A program made the translations under genes and the position numbers. Below the pieces are notes generated by a model. It was not told the DNA's origin and did no database searches. It saw only the letters and a program-made list of their open reading frames with translations. This document shows, in pieces, positions 1-6,058 of a stretch of DNA of 8,787 bases. Numbering within the stretch: the first letter of the stretch is position 1; every line of letters begins with the position of its first letter. Source of the DNA: Roseiflexaceae bacterium (GTDB lineage: Bacteria; Chloroflexota; Chloroflexia; Chloroflexales; Roseiflexaceae); assembly GCA_947462525.1 (NCBI GenBank), contig CANHPK010000045.1:1-8787 (forward strand), given 5' to 3'.

Positions 1-189
1 GTTGTTCAGCGTCGGTCCAACCGGCATCAAATTGAACGTGTCGACATAGATTTCTTGCTTGCTCGAAAAGCCGGTCCGCACCACCCACCAGACGGGGAAG
101 AGGGTAACGACAATCACCAACGTCAAGAAAATCCATGCAAATATCTGTTGGGTAGAGACACCCGGTTTGGTCTGTTTGCGCGTCGTCAT
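1..189 (-). CDS. Carbohydrate ABC transporter permease, MalG-type (partial, N-terminus only)
   Basis: This is the second inner-membrane permease of a sugar importer of the CUT1 (MalFG-like) type. Only the first 63 codons are in the window; the reading frame stays open to the left edge. The start ATG (minus strand, 189) follows AAGGAGG (205-199) with a 9-base spacer. The protein begins MTTRKQTKPGV, then a hydrophobic helix at about residues 17-37 (IFAWIFLTLVIVVTLFPVWW), then RTGFSSKQEIY. This is the usual shape of a MalG-family N-terminus: a cytoplasmic tail, TM1, then an exposed loop with a short polar start. The EAA loop that contacts the ATPase lies outside the window. It starts 22 bases after the MalF-type gene, so the two are surely cotranscribed and should form a heterodimeric channel. 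The substrate cannot be told from this fragment. Confidence 0.9.
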   Translation of the reverse strand, partial: MTTRKQTKPGVSTQQIFAWIFLTLVIVVTLFPVWWVVRTGFSSKQEIYVDTFNLMPVGPTLNN

Positions 190-211
190 GGTACGTCTCC
201 TCCTTCGTGGG

Positions 212-1108
212 CTAGTCGAGATCCGAAGTGTCTGCTTTGAAGTAGCGCATCTGAATGACCGTGATGGTAATCAGAATCAAAAACAGCGCGACCGAAATCG
301 TTGCCGCATAGCCCATCTTGAAGCGCACAAAGGCATACTCGTAGATGTACCAATAGACCACGCGCGTCGCATCGACCGGTCCACCTTTGGTCGTAATGAC
401 AATCGTGTCGAAAATCTGGAACGAACCGATGAGTGATGTCACCAACACAAAAATCAACACCGGGCGGAGCAGCGGCAGCGTGATGCCCATGAACATCTGG
501 CGTTCGTCGGCACCATCAATCGCGGCAGCCTCGTAGACATCTTTGGGGATGTTTTGGAGGCCCGCAAACAACAAAATTGCAGTGTAGCCGGCATGACGCC
601 AGATGTTGATGCCCGCGATAGTGGGCATCGCTTGGGTCACAGACCCGAGGAACGGTTGACGCTCAAAACCCAATGACATGATGACTTGGTTGATGAACCC
701 TAACGTCGGGTCGAGCATCCAGAGCCACAGCAGTGCAACGATGATATTTGGCAGCAACCACGGCAATATCAAAATTCCACGGATGAACGTCGATTTGGTG
801 AACCGGTCGAGCATGACCGCCATTCCGAGTGCAATGACCGTCTGGAGCGGGATGTTGAGGACGACATAATATGCAGTTACACGCAGAGCATGCCGAAATT
901 CTTTGTCGGAGAGCAACTTGAAGTAGTTCGCCAACCCCGTGAATTTGGCCGGACGGAGCAGGTCCCAATTGGTGAAGCTCATCAGCAGACCACGCACCGA
1001 TGGCATGGCGAAAAAGACGATGAATCCGATGATGCTGGGCACAATGAACATCAGCGCCCACATGAGTTCGTTCCGCTGTGCTGTTCGTGTTCCGGTACGG
1101 ATAGTCAT
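212..1108 (-). CDS. Carbohydrate ABC transporter permease, MalF-type
   Basis: This inner-membrane permease of 298 residues is about the usual length for sugar ABC permeases lacking the extra MalF periplasmic domain. Hydrophobic segments lie near residues 15-35, 75-100, 110-132, 160-183, 215-235 and 268-287, giving six helices. The EAA loop that docks to the ATPase is clear at 193-212: E193-A-A, G199, then LP at 211-212, followed by LLRP. The C-terminal stretch (TTKGGP, then YIYEYAF and MGYAATIS) is typical of CUT1 permeases. An open frame extends upstream to 1297, but ATG at 1108 is the right start: it is preceded by AGGGAG (1120-1115) with a 6-base spacer, and the extension would run into the receiver gene. 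It sits 17 bases after the receiver-like gene and 22 bases before the partner permease. No binding-protein or ATPase gene is in the window. Similar transporters import sugars, oligosaccharides or glycerol-3-phosphate; the substrate here is unknown. Confidence 0.94.
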   Translation of the reverse strand: MTIRTGTRTAQRNELMWALMFIVPSIIGFIVFFAMPSVRGLLMSFTNWDLLRPAKFTGLANYFKLLSDKEFRHALRVTAYYVVLNIPLQTVIALGMAVMLDRFTKSTFIRGILILPWLLPNIIVALLWLWMLDPTLGFINQVIMSLGFERQPFLGSVTQAMPTIAGINIWRHAGYTAILLFAGLQNIPKDVYEAAAIDGADERQMFMGITLPLLRPVLIFVLVTSLIGSFQIFDTIVITTKGGPVDATRVVYWYIYEYAFVRFKMGYAATISVALFLILITITVIQMRYFKADTSDLD

Positions 1109-1125
1109 TTGACGCTCCCTTGCTG

Positions 1126-1515
1126 TCAATGCAGAACCTGCGAACCGTGGTGATTGGATACAATCCTGAATATTTCTGACCGGAGTCGCTCGGGAGCGAT
1201 GGGTTTGACAAAGTGGCGATAGACACCACTCTGGTGCGCATCCTGGATTGCATCGAGCACACTGCACACCACGATGGGGATGTGCCGTGGACTGCAATGA
1301 CTCCGAGCCGTTTGCATCAATACGTCACCGAGGCCGTCTGGACGATGCGGTTCAATGATGACCGTGCGTATATCATGTGCTGCAAAGATATCGCAGCATT
1401 GATCAACAGTCTGTGCCTCGAGGATAAGGTACGGTTCACGCAGGGTTCGAGCATAGAGCTGGCGCACACTTGCATCGTGTTCGATGATCAACAGCGCAGT
1501 AGTGCCAAGCGACAT
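1126..1515 (-). CDS. Stand-alone receiver-like protein with Glu in place of the phosphoacceptor Asp
   Basis: This is a single-domain CheY-like protein of 129 residues with no output domain. The receiver pattern is visible: ALLIIEHD at beta-1 (7-14), VIIEPHRPDG at beta-3 (52-61), IVVCS at beta-4 (81-85) and FVKP at beta-5 (102-105). Compared with CheY, the acidic pair is E12/H13, the phosphoacceptor is Glu55 rather than Asp, the Thr/Ser switch is S85 and the invariant Lys is K104. It is therefore a degenerate receiver, probably not phosphorylated, or mimicking the active state. ATG at 1515 (MSLGTT) was chosen because AAAGG (1527-1523) is 7 bases upstream of it; the ATG two codons earlier (1521) would leave a spacer of 1 base. 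The frame stays open to 1839 but that part overlaps the divergent kinase gene. It is the first gene of the transporter operon, 17 bases before the permease. Its partner is unknown; the neighbouring hybrid kinase is a candidate. Confidence 0.85.
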   Translation of the reverse strand: MSLGTTALLIIEHDASVRQLYARTLREPYLILEAQTVDQCCDIFAAHDIRTVIIEPHRPDGLGDVLMQTARSHCSPRHIPIVVCSVLDAIQDAHQSGVYRHFVKPIAPERLRSEIFRIVSNHHGSQVLH

Positions 1516-1522
1516 GGTCATA

Positions 1523-1527
1523 CCTTT
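1523..1527 (-). promoter_or_regulatory. Ribosome binding site that decides the start of the receiver-like gene
   Basis: AAAGG on the minus strand lies 7 bases before ATG at 1515 and only 1 base before the in-frame ATG at 1521. This supports initiation at 1515. Confidence 0.55.
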
Positions 1528-1564
1528 GTCATGATTGTTTGTTAAGATACGGCATAGGGATTCT

Positions 1565-1587
1565 TGTGACTTGGAACATTCGTCACA
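1565..1587. repeat. Inverted repeat TGTGAC-N11-GTCACA, candidate operator
   Basis: The arms TGTGAC (1565-1570) and GTCACA (1582-1587) are perfect 6-base complements with an 11-base spacer, giving a centre-to-centre distance of 17 bases. A near-match continues outwards: TTC before the left arm, offset by one T, and GAA after the right. It lies 50-72 bases upstream of the receiver start and about 95 upstream of the kinase start, a typical place for an activator or repressor site of the leftward operon. The arms resemble CRP half-sites (TGTGA/TCACA), but the spacer is much longer than the 6 bases of a CRP box, so a CRP site is unlikely. Confidence 0.4.
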
Positions 1588-1653
1588 GAAGTAGGAAAAA
1601 TCTACAAACCTGTGTTTTCGCAGCGTGTGTGATGTCCGGCAATGAAGAACGAC

Positions 1654-1667
1654 GCAGTAGGTACTGC
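1654..1667. repeat. 14-bp perfect palindrome GCAGTA-GG-TACTGC at the regulator's ribosome binding site
   Basis: Arms of six bases with a 2-base centre end exactly one base before the Shine-Dalgarno of the hybrid regulator (AGAGGA, 1668-1673). A dimeric DNA-binding protein could bind here and block expression, which would suit autoregulation. As RNA, a hairpin with a 2-base loop is sterically poor, so a DNA operator is the more likely reading. The site could also be chance. Confidence 0.35.
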
Positions 1668-1673
1668 AGAGGA
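1668..1673 (+). promoter_or_regulatory. Ribosome binding site supporting the GTG start of the hybrid regulator
   Basis: AGAGGA lies 8 bases before GTG at 1682. The nearby ATG at 1677 meets a stop after two codons, so GTG is the best start. Confidence 0.6.
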
Positions 1674-1681
1674 TAGATGGT

Positions 1682-4600
1682 GTGACAACCGACGCGCGAT
1701 ATCGAATAGCATTGCAAATCAGCGTAGCCGACCCCTTTTGGGTACAAGTACGTGAGGCGGTACTGCGCCAAGCCCAGCACGTGAATTGTGAACTGTTAAC
1801 GCTTTCCACTGCCACAGATGGCCTGCGGGAAGTGACCAATGCAGTGCAAATCTATGAAGAACTGCAGGTCCAACACATCCATGCGGTGATCTGTAATTCG
1901 ATTGACCATGCGTTGCTGTCGATGTTGCGCACCAGCGCGGTGCCCGTGGTGGATGCATCCGAGAGCACCGTCACGCACTCCTTGTATACTTCGCGGCGCG
2001 GTCTGTACGACGCCGCGTACGATATCGGTGTGTGGCTGCGCGGACGTATTGCCCCTGAAGCGAGGGTGTTGGTCGTTGGCGGATTCGACGAAATGGGGTT
2101 GTCACGGCTGAACGGTATTCGGGCCGCCCTGACGGCGACTCCTACGGTAACGGTTGTCCATGTTTCGTGCGAGTGGCAGTACGATGACGGGTATCGTGCA
2201 GTCGCTGATTGGGTTCGCACCCATCCCGAGGACGAGTGTGCTGCGGTTGTTGGTTTGTCGGATTCGCTCGCATTAGGTGGGCGTGATGCGCTGAATGATG
2301 CGTACCCGCAGCGTCAGCGGCCATTGGTCTGTGGCATCAACGGTGACCCATTGGCACTCGCTGACATTAGTCGCGGCCGGATGGATGTAACCATTGAGAC
2401 GATGCTTGATTCGTTTGCGGCTGATATGTTGCAGTTGGCCCTCATGGGCATCAAGACAGGCACCGTACCGCCGACGTATGATCCACAGCGCCGGTTGATT
2501 GATGTGCATAACGTCGGTGCAATCGCGCTCGAAAAGCTGATTTCGTTAGCGGATCTGCCGACGCGGTTGGTTGGGGTGAATCGGCAGCGCGAACAAGAAC
2601 GCGTGCGCCAACTCGAGACGAGCTTGGCGATTACCCAACACGTGGGTTCGATCCTCGAGCATGATGCATTGATGCGTGCGGTGGCGACGTTGATCCGCGA
2701 AAACTACGGCTACGATTCGGTCACGTTGTGGCGCTTCGATAGTGATGGCAATCTCGCGAGTGCCACCGCTCCGACCATCCCCTTGCGCGGGACCCCGCTG
2801 GCTGCAGCACTCGCCGAAGAGCGGGCCATTTATATCCCCGATACGCGGCTCAGTATGCGCTTTGACCAGCGCGTCCATCAGACCAATACGCGCACACGGT
2901 TGGTCTTGCCGGTGCGCTGTACCGGCGCTATCACCGGTTTGCTCGATTTGCAAAACACGACGCTTTTGCCGCATATCAGTGGCGAAATCGAAGGCTTGCA
3001 ACTGGTTGCGAACCAAATCGGCATCGCGCTCCAAAACATCGATCTCTACCAAGCAGCCCGGAAGGCGCAATTCGTCGCCGAACAAGCCGATAGCCTCAAG
3101 ACTCGACTGCTCGCTAATGTCAGCCACGAGTTGCGCACCCCACTGCACATTATTTTGGGCTATAGCCAGCTCCTGATTACTGATAGCGCTCCGCATGGAG
3201 TGGAGATCGGGGCAGATGTGCGCAACGATATCGTCACGATTCAACGCAGTGCTGAGCATCTCGTGTTGCTCATCAACGATTTGTTGGATATATCCCGTGC
3301 CGAAATCGACGAATTGCTCCTGTTCCCCGAACAAACAGACATCAATCAACTCATGCGAGAGCTGTTCACCGAGCTGATGACGACGTTGTTCAAACCGGGT
3401 CTGACATGGCATATCGACATCCCCGATCCGTTACCGATGATCCACGTCGATCCGACACGGATGCGTCAGATTCTCTTTAACTTGCTTGGAAATGCAGCGA
3501 AGTTTACCTCCAACGGTTCGATTGTGTTGGGGGCACAATCCGAACCGCCCTATGTGCACATCTGGGTACAAGACACCGGTATCGGTATTGCCCCCGCAAA
3601 ACAAGAGGCCATATTCGAACCGTTTGTGACGCTCACTGACGCAGATACCAGCTACGGTGGAGTCGGGTTGGGATTGGCCATCACGCGGCGTCTGGTGGCG
3701 CTGCATCGTGGCATCTTGACGGTCGAGAGCGAGCCTGGGCGTGGCAGTACCTTTCATGTCTATGTGCCGGTGCGGGGTCTTGATGGCGAGGTTGCTGCGC
3801 CGCACCTCCCAGATCTGCCTGCAGCAATTGTGGTCCTCGGGGATGCCGCTGCGGTCCCGGTCGCTGTCCAAAACATGGCGCACCGGAGCGGTGCATCCGT
3901 GGTTCATATCCCAACGGTCGCTGCCCTCGAAGCGCTGTTGCCTCGGGTATCGCCGTTGGCATTGGTGTGGGATACCACGCAGCCTTTTCACGAAGAGCGG
4001 GCAGTCATCGAACGCATCCAAGCACATCCCGTGTTGGCCCACATCCCGTTCTTTGTCTATGACAGTACTGACCGGCGAAACACACTCCCTATCGTGCAAA
4101 AGCCGTTTCAACGGGATCAATTGAGTGACACATTGGTGTTTGTGCAACCGCATACGACGGGCAAAACGCCACATATTGTGGTCATCGACGATGATCCGCG
4201 CATGCACGAGCTGTACCGCGAAATGATCCAGCGGGTACTGCCGCATGCAATCATGACTTCGTGTTTCGATGGCAGTGAACTTGTGGATCATCTGAAAACG
4301 AATCCTGCGCCGACGATGTTCCTGCTCGATTTGGTCATGCCGATCCAAGATGGGTTTGCGACATTAGCGTGGATACGGAGCCAACCGCAGTATGCGCGTA
4401 TACCCGTGATTGTCCTCAGTGGCAAGGTCCTGACGCGTACAGAAGTACAAAAACTCCAATATGCACAGACGGTGTTGCGCCCCAAATTGGGCAATACGTA
4501 CCAGGGCATGGCAGATTTGCTCGATCAGATCATGGGCAGTGGGATTGCCAATCCACCACATCTGAGTACTGCAGCGCGGCACGCGTTGGCGTACATGCAG

Positions 4601-4936
4601 CACCACTATGCAGAACGCCTCAGCCGCGAACGGATCGCAACCGAGGCAGGTGTCAGCGAAAGTTATCTGACCCAAGTGTTTCAAAATGAACTCGGCGTCA
4701 CGCCATGGACGTATTTGGCACGCTACCGGATTGCAAAAGCATGCCATGCATTGCGAACGAGCGAAGAAAGTATTACGGATATTGCGATTTCGGTGGGATT
4801 TGATGATCCGGGGTATTTCAGCAAGGTATTTCGGAGCGAGGTAGGCATGTCCCCGCGTGAGTATCGCAGTAGTACGCATCATACGGGCGAGTATGTGCCG
4901 TTTCGTATCCCCGAAATCGGAGTGGTACCGGATTGA
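1682..4936 (+). CDS. Soluble hybrid regulator: sugar-binding-protein fold, GAF, histidine kinase, two receivers, AraC
   Basis: This 1084-residue protein joins sensing, phosphotransfer and DNA binding. Residues ~8-290 have a type 1 sugar-binding-protein (LacI/RbsB-like) fold: an early ADPFW, a VVGGFDEMGLSRLNG strand-turn, and VCGINGDPLAL. It lacks a signal peptide and no membrane helix is seen anywhere, so the protein should be cytoplasmic. A charged linker (~297-324) leads to a GAF domain (~320-457). The HisKA domain has phospho-acceptor H482 in SHELRTPL. The HATPase shows the N-box (N600, N604), G1 (D631 in DTGIGIAP) and G2 (G660-V-G-L-G). A first, degenerate receiver (~713-820) keeps D764 and K807 but lacks the N-terminal acidic pair. 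A second receiver (~831-950) has D836-838, D883 and S913, but Arg (R933) where the Lys is expected. The C-terminal AraC domain (~961-1066) has both helix-turn-helix motifs, LSRERIATEAGVSESYLT and SITDIAISVGFDDPGYFSKVF. It starts with GTG after AGAGGA. It probably controls the divergent transporter operon and/or the downstream dehydratase operon. Confidence 0.93.
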   Translation: MTTDARYRIALQISVADPFWVQVREAVLRQAQHVNCELLTLSTATDGLREVTNAVQIYEELQVQHIHAVICNSIDHALLSMLRTSAVPVVDASESTVTHSLYTSRRGLYDAAYDIGVWLRGRIAPEARVLVVGGFDEMGLSRLNGIRAALTATPTVTVVHVSCEWQYDDGYRAVADWVRTHPEDECAAVVGLSDSLALGGRDALNDAYPQRQRPLVCGINGDPLALADISRGRMDVTIETMLDSFAADMLQLALMGIKTGTVPPTYDPQRRLIDVHNVGAIALEKLISLADLPTRLVGVNRQREQERVRQLETSLAITQHVGSILEHDALMRAVATLIRENYGYDSVTLWRFDSDGNLASATAPTIPLRGTPLAAALAEERAIYIPDTRLSMRFDQRVHQTNTRTRLVLPVRCTGAITGLLDLQNTTLLPHISGEIEGLQLVANQIGIALQNIDLYQAARKAQFVAEQADSLKTRLLANVSHELRTPLHIILGYSQLLITDSAPHGVEIGADVRNDIVTIQRSAEHLVLLINDLLDISRAEIDELLLFPEQTDINQLMRELFTELMTTLFKPGLTWHIDIPDPLPMIHVDPTRMRQILFNLLGNAAKFTSNGSIVLGAQSEPPYVHIWVQDTGIGIAPAKQEAIFEPFVTLTDADTSYGGVGLGLAITRRLVALHRGILTVESEPGRGSTFHVYVPVRGLDGEVAAPHLPDLPAAIVVLGDAAAVPVAVQNMAHRSGASVVHIPTVAALEALLPRVSPLALVWDTTQPFHEERAVIERIQAHPVLAHIPFFVYDSTDRRNTLPIVQKPFQRDQLSDTLVFVQPHTTGKTPHIVVIDDDPRMHELYREMIQRVLPHAIMTSCFDGSELVDHLKTNPAPTMFLLDLVMPIQDGFATLAWIRSQPQYARIPVIVLSGKVLTRTEVQKLQYAQTVLRPKLGNTYQGMADLLDQIMGSGIANPPHLSTAARHALAYMQHHYAERLSRERIATEAGVSESYLTQVFQNELGVTPWTYLARYRIAKACHALRTSEESITDIAISVGFDDPGYFSKVFRSEVGMSPREYRSSTHHTGEYVPFRIPEIGVVPD

Positions 4937-4945
4937 CCGTATAAT
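4917..4945 (+). promoter_or_regulatory. Candidate promoter of the lacI-dehydratase operon
   Basis: A perfect TATAAT (4940-4945) lies just after the kinase stop codon and about 57 bases before the LacI start. At 17-base spacing the -35 position (4917-4922) reads TCGGAG, which matches TTGACA at only three of six positions. Transcription would begin near 4952. The good -10 with a poor -35 makes this a plausible, not proven, promoter; read-through from the upstream gene is also possible because no terminator is visible between the two genes. Confidence 0.45.
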
Positions 4946-4983
4946 ATAGGTAATCAAATGCCTGTCCGTTCATCGATCCTTTC

Positions 4984-4990
4984 AGGAGGT
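4984..4990 (+). promoter_or_regulatory. Strong Shine-Dalgarno of the LacI-family gene
   Basis: AGGAGGT is a near-complete complement of the 16S rRNA 3' end and lies 11 bases before ATG at 5002, a slightly long spacer. It fixes the start of the LacI-family gene. Confidence 0.7.
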
Positions 4991-5001
4991 AGTAAACTGC
5001 C

Positions 5002-6027
5002 ATGCCAAAGGCTCGTGTCACAATCGAAGATGTTGCCCGTGCGTGTCATGTATCGGTCGCAACCGTATCCATGGTGCTGAGTGGTAAACCCGGTATCAAC
5101 GCCCTGACGCGCAAACGTGTCGCGGCAGTTGCGCAGACTATGGGCTATCAGCGTCGCATCAGAGTAAGCGAAAAACCCTTGCGGCGGATTGCCGTTGTGG
5201 TCGACCAGACCGAAAACTCTGAAGCCATGTCTTCGGGGTTCGTCCATCGGTTGATCCAAGGAACCACCGAAATCATCGAAAAATTCCGGATGCAATGTGA
5301 TGTCGTGCTCGTCGAACGAACGATGTTTATCGATGATGAACTCACCAACCTTGCCCAACGTCAGTTTGATGCTGCCATGGTTATTGCGACCGAGGCAGAC
5401 CGCGAATTCAATGCACGACTGCTCGATCTGGGCATTCCGGTCGTTTTGGTCGGCATGTTTTCGGATACGTTGTATGCCGATGCGGTGCAGATTAATCATT
5501 ACAGCTGTATGTACGACTTGGTCAGTCACGTTATTTCGACGGGGCATCGCCACATCGGGATGATCGGTGGCCAAGATTCGTTCATACCGAACTTGCGTTA
5601 CCGTTTTCACGGTTTTTTGCATGCAATGGCCGATCATGGCCTTACACCTGACTACATCGAACCCTGTACGAAGGATGAAGCAAGCATCCGAGCAGCCACA
5701 GAGCGCATGCTCGAGCGCTACCCTGAGATGACTGCAATGATTTGTCGCGACGATACCGTTGCGCACGGGGTCCTCAAGGTCTTGCACGAGCGTGGCATTG
5801 CAGTGCCTGGGCGGATGACCGTGACAGGGTTCGGTGACGTGAGTGGATCGACCGAAGAAAGCGCATTGACGACGGTACAAATCGATGCCCATACCATGGG
5901 CATGTTGGCCGTCAATGTCATGATGAACCGCTTGCGTGTGCCTGCCATGATGCCCATCACTGCGGTCATTCATGCACCGCTGTGTATTCGTGCAACGAGT
6001 GGGCCGCCGCCACTGCGCACACGCTAG
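5002..6027 (+). CDS. LacI-family transcriptional regulator
   Basis: This 341-residue protein has the usual LacI-family length. The N-terminal helix-turn-helix is at residues 6-49: VTIEDVARACHVSVATVSMVL, then LTRKRVAAVAQTMGY. The effector-binding domain of the periplasmic-binding-protein fold runs from about residue 63 to the end. It includes AVVVDQ, the DAAMVIATEA and IPVVLVGM strands, the GHRHIGMIGG motif near 183-192, ICRDDTVAHGVLKVL, and VTGFGD. The family binds palindromic operators as dimers or tetramers and releases DNA (or binds it) in response to a sugar or related ligand. Oddly, the segment between GY49 and the first effector strand is about three residues shorter than in LacI or PurR, contains a Pro, and lacks the ARxL hinge-helix motif. 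The gene heads the operon with the dehydratase 31 bases downstream, so it most likely controls the dehydratase genes and itself. The ligand cannot be read from the sequence. Confidence 0.94.
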   Translation: MPKARVTIEDVARACHVSVATVSMVLSGKPGINALTRKRVAAVAQTMGYQRRIRVSEKPLRRIAVVVDQTENSEAMSSGFVHRLIQGTTEIIEKFRMQCDVVLVERTMFIDDELTNLAQRQFDAAMVIATEADREFNARLLDLGIPVVLVGMFSDTLYADAVQINHYSCMYDLVSHVISTGHRHIGMIGGQDSFIPNLRYRFHGFLHAMADHGLTPDYIEPCTKDEASIRAATERMLERYPEMTAMICRDDTVAHGVLKVLHERGIAVPGRMTVTGFGDVSGSTEESALTTVQIDAHTMGMLAVNVMMNRLRVPAMMPITAVIHAPLCIRATSGPPPLRTR

Positions 6028-6048
6028 TCGGATTTCTGGCGCCGGATT

Positions 6049-6052
6049 GGAG
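6049..6052 (+). promoter_or_regulatory. Ribosome binding site supporting the GTG start of the dehydratase
   Basis: GGAG lies 6 bases before GTG at 6059. The open frame reaches back to an ATG at 5972, inside the LacI gene, but homology to PduC starts at the GTG (VAGLKRF against MRSKRF), so GTG is the start. Confidence 0.7.
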
Positions 6053-6058
6053 AACGCA

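Larger units (their letters stand above)
1516..1681. other. Divergent intergenic region between receiver/transporter operon and hybrid regulator
   Basis: These 166 bases separate two divergent start codons and must hold the promoters of both units. They contain two perfect inverted repeats, listed separately (1565-1587 and 1654-1667), and a weaker one, GTAG-N7-CTAC, at 1591-1605. I see no convincing pair of -35/-10 hexamers in either direction. A poor -10 (TATCTT, minus strand, about 1547-1542) precedes the receiver gene. Weak core promoters would fit activation by the AraC domain of the neighbouring regulator, but that is inference. Confidence 0.6.

Noticed and set aside
1109..1297. N-terminal extension of the MalF-type permease
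   Set aside because: The extension overlaps the receiver-like gene, has no permease-like sequence, and a good Shine-Dalgarno precedes the internal ATG at 1108.
1565..1587. CRP-type site
   Set aside because: Half-sites TGTGA and TCACA are present, but they are separated by 13 bases rather than 6.
1516..1839. N-terminal extension of the receiver-like protein
   Set aside because: It would overlap the start of the divergent hybrid regulator; the receiver fold begins right after the ATG at 1515.
2546..3412. 288-codon open frame on the minus strand
   Set aside because: It is antisense to the GAF and HisKA region of the hybrid regulator, with no recognisable protein features.
3431..4348. 305-codon open frame on the minus strand
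   Set aside because: It is antisense to the kinase and receiver part of the hybrid regulator; no domain or ribosome binding site is evident.
4971..4980. ATCGAT as the centre of a LacI-type operator upstream of the LacI gene
   Set aside because: The symmetry stops after three bases on each side, too little to call an operator.
5972..6058. Longer dehydratase start at ATG 5972
   Set aside because: It would overlap the LacI gene by 56 bases, and those residues have no match in PduC, whereas GTG 6059 has a ribosome binding site and aligns with the family's N-terminus.
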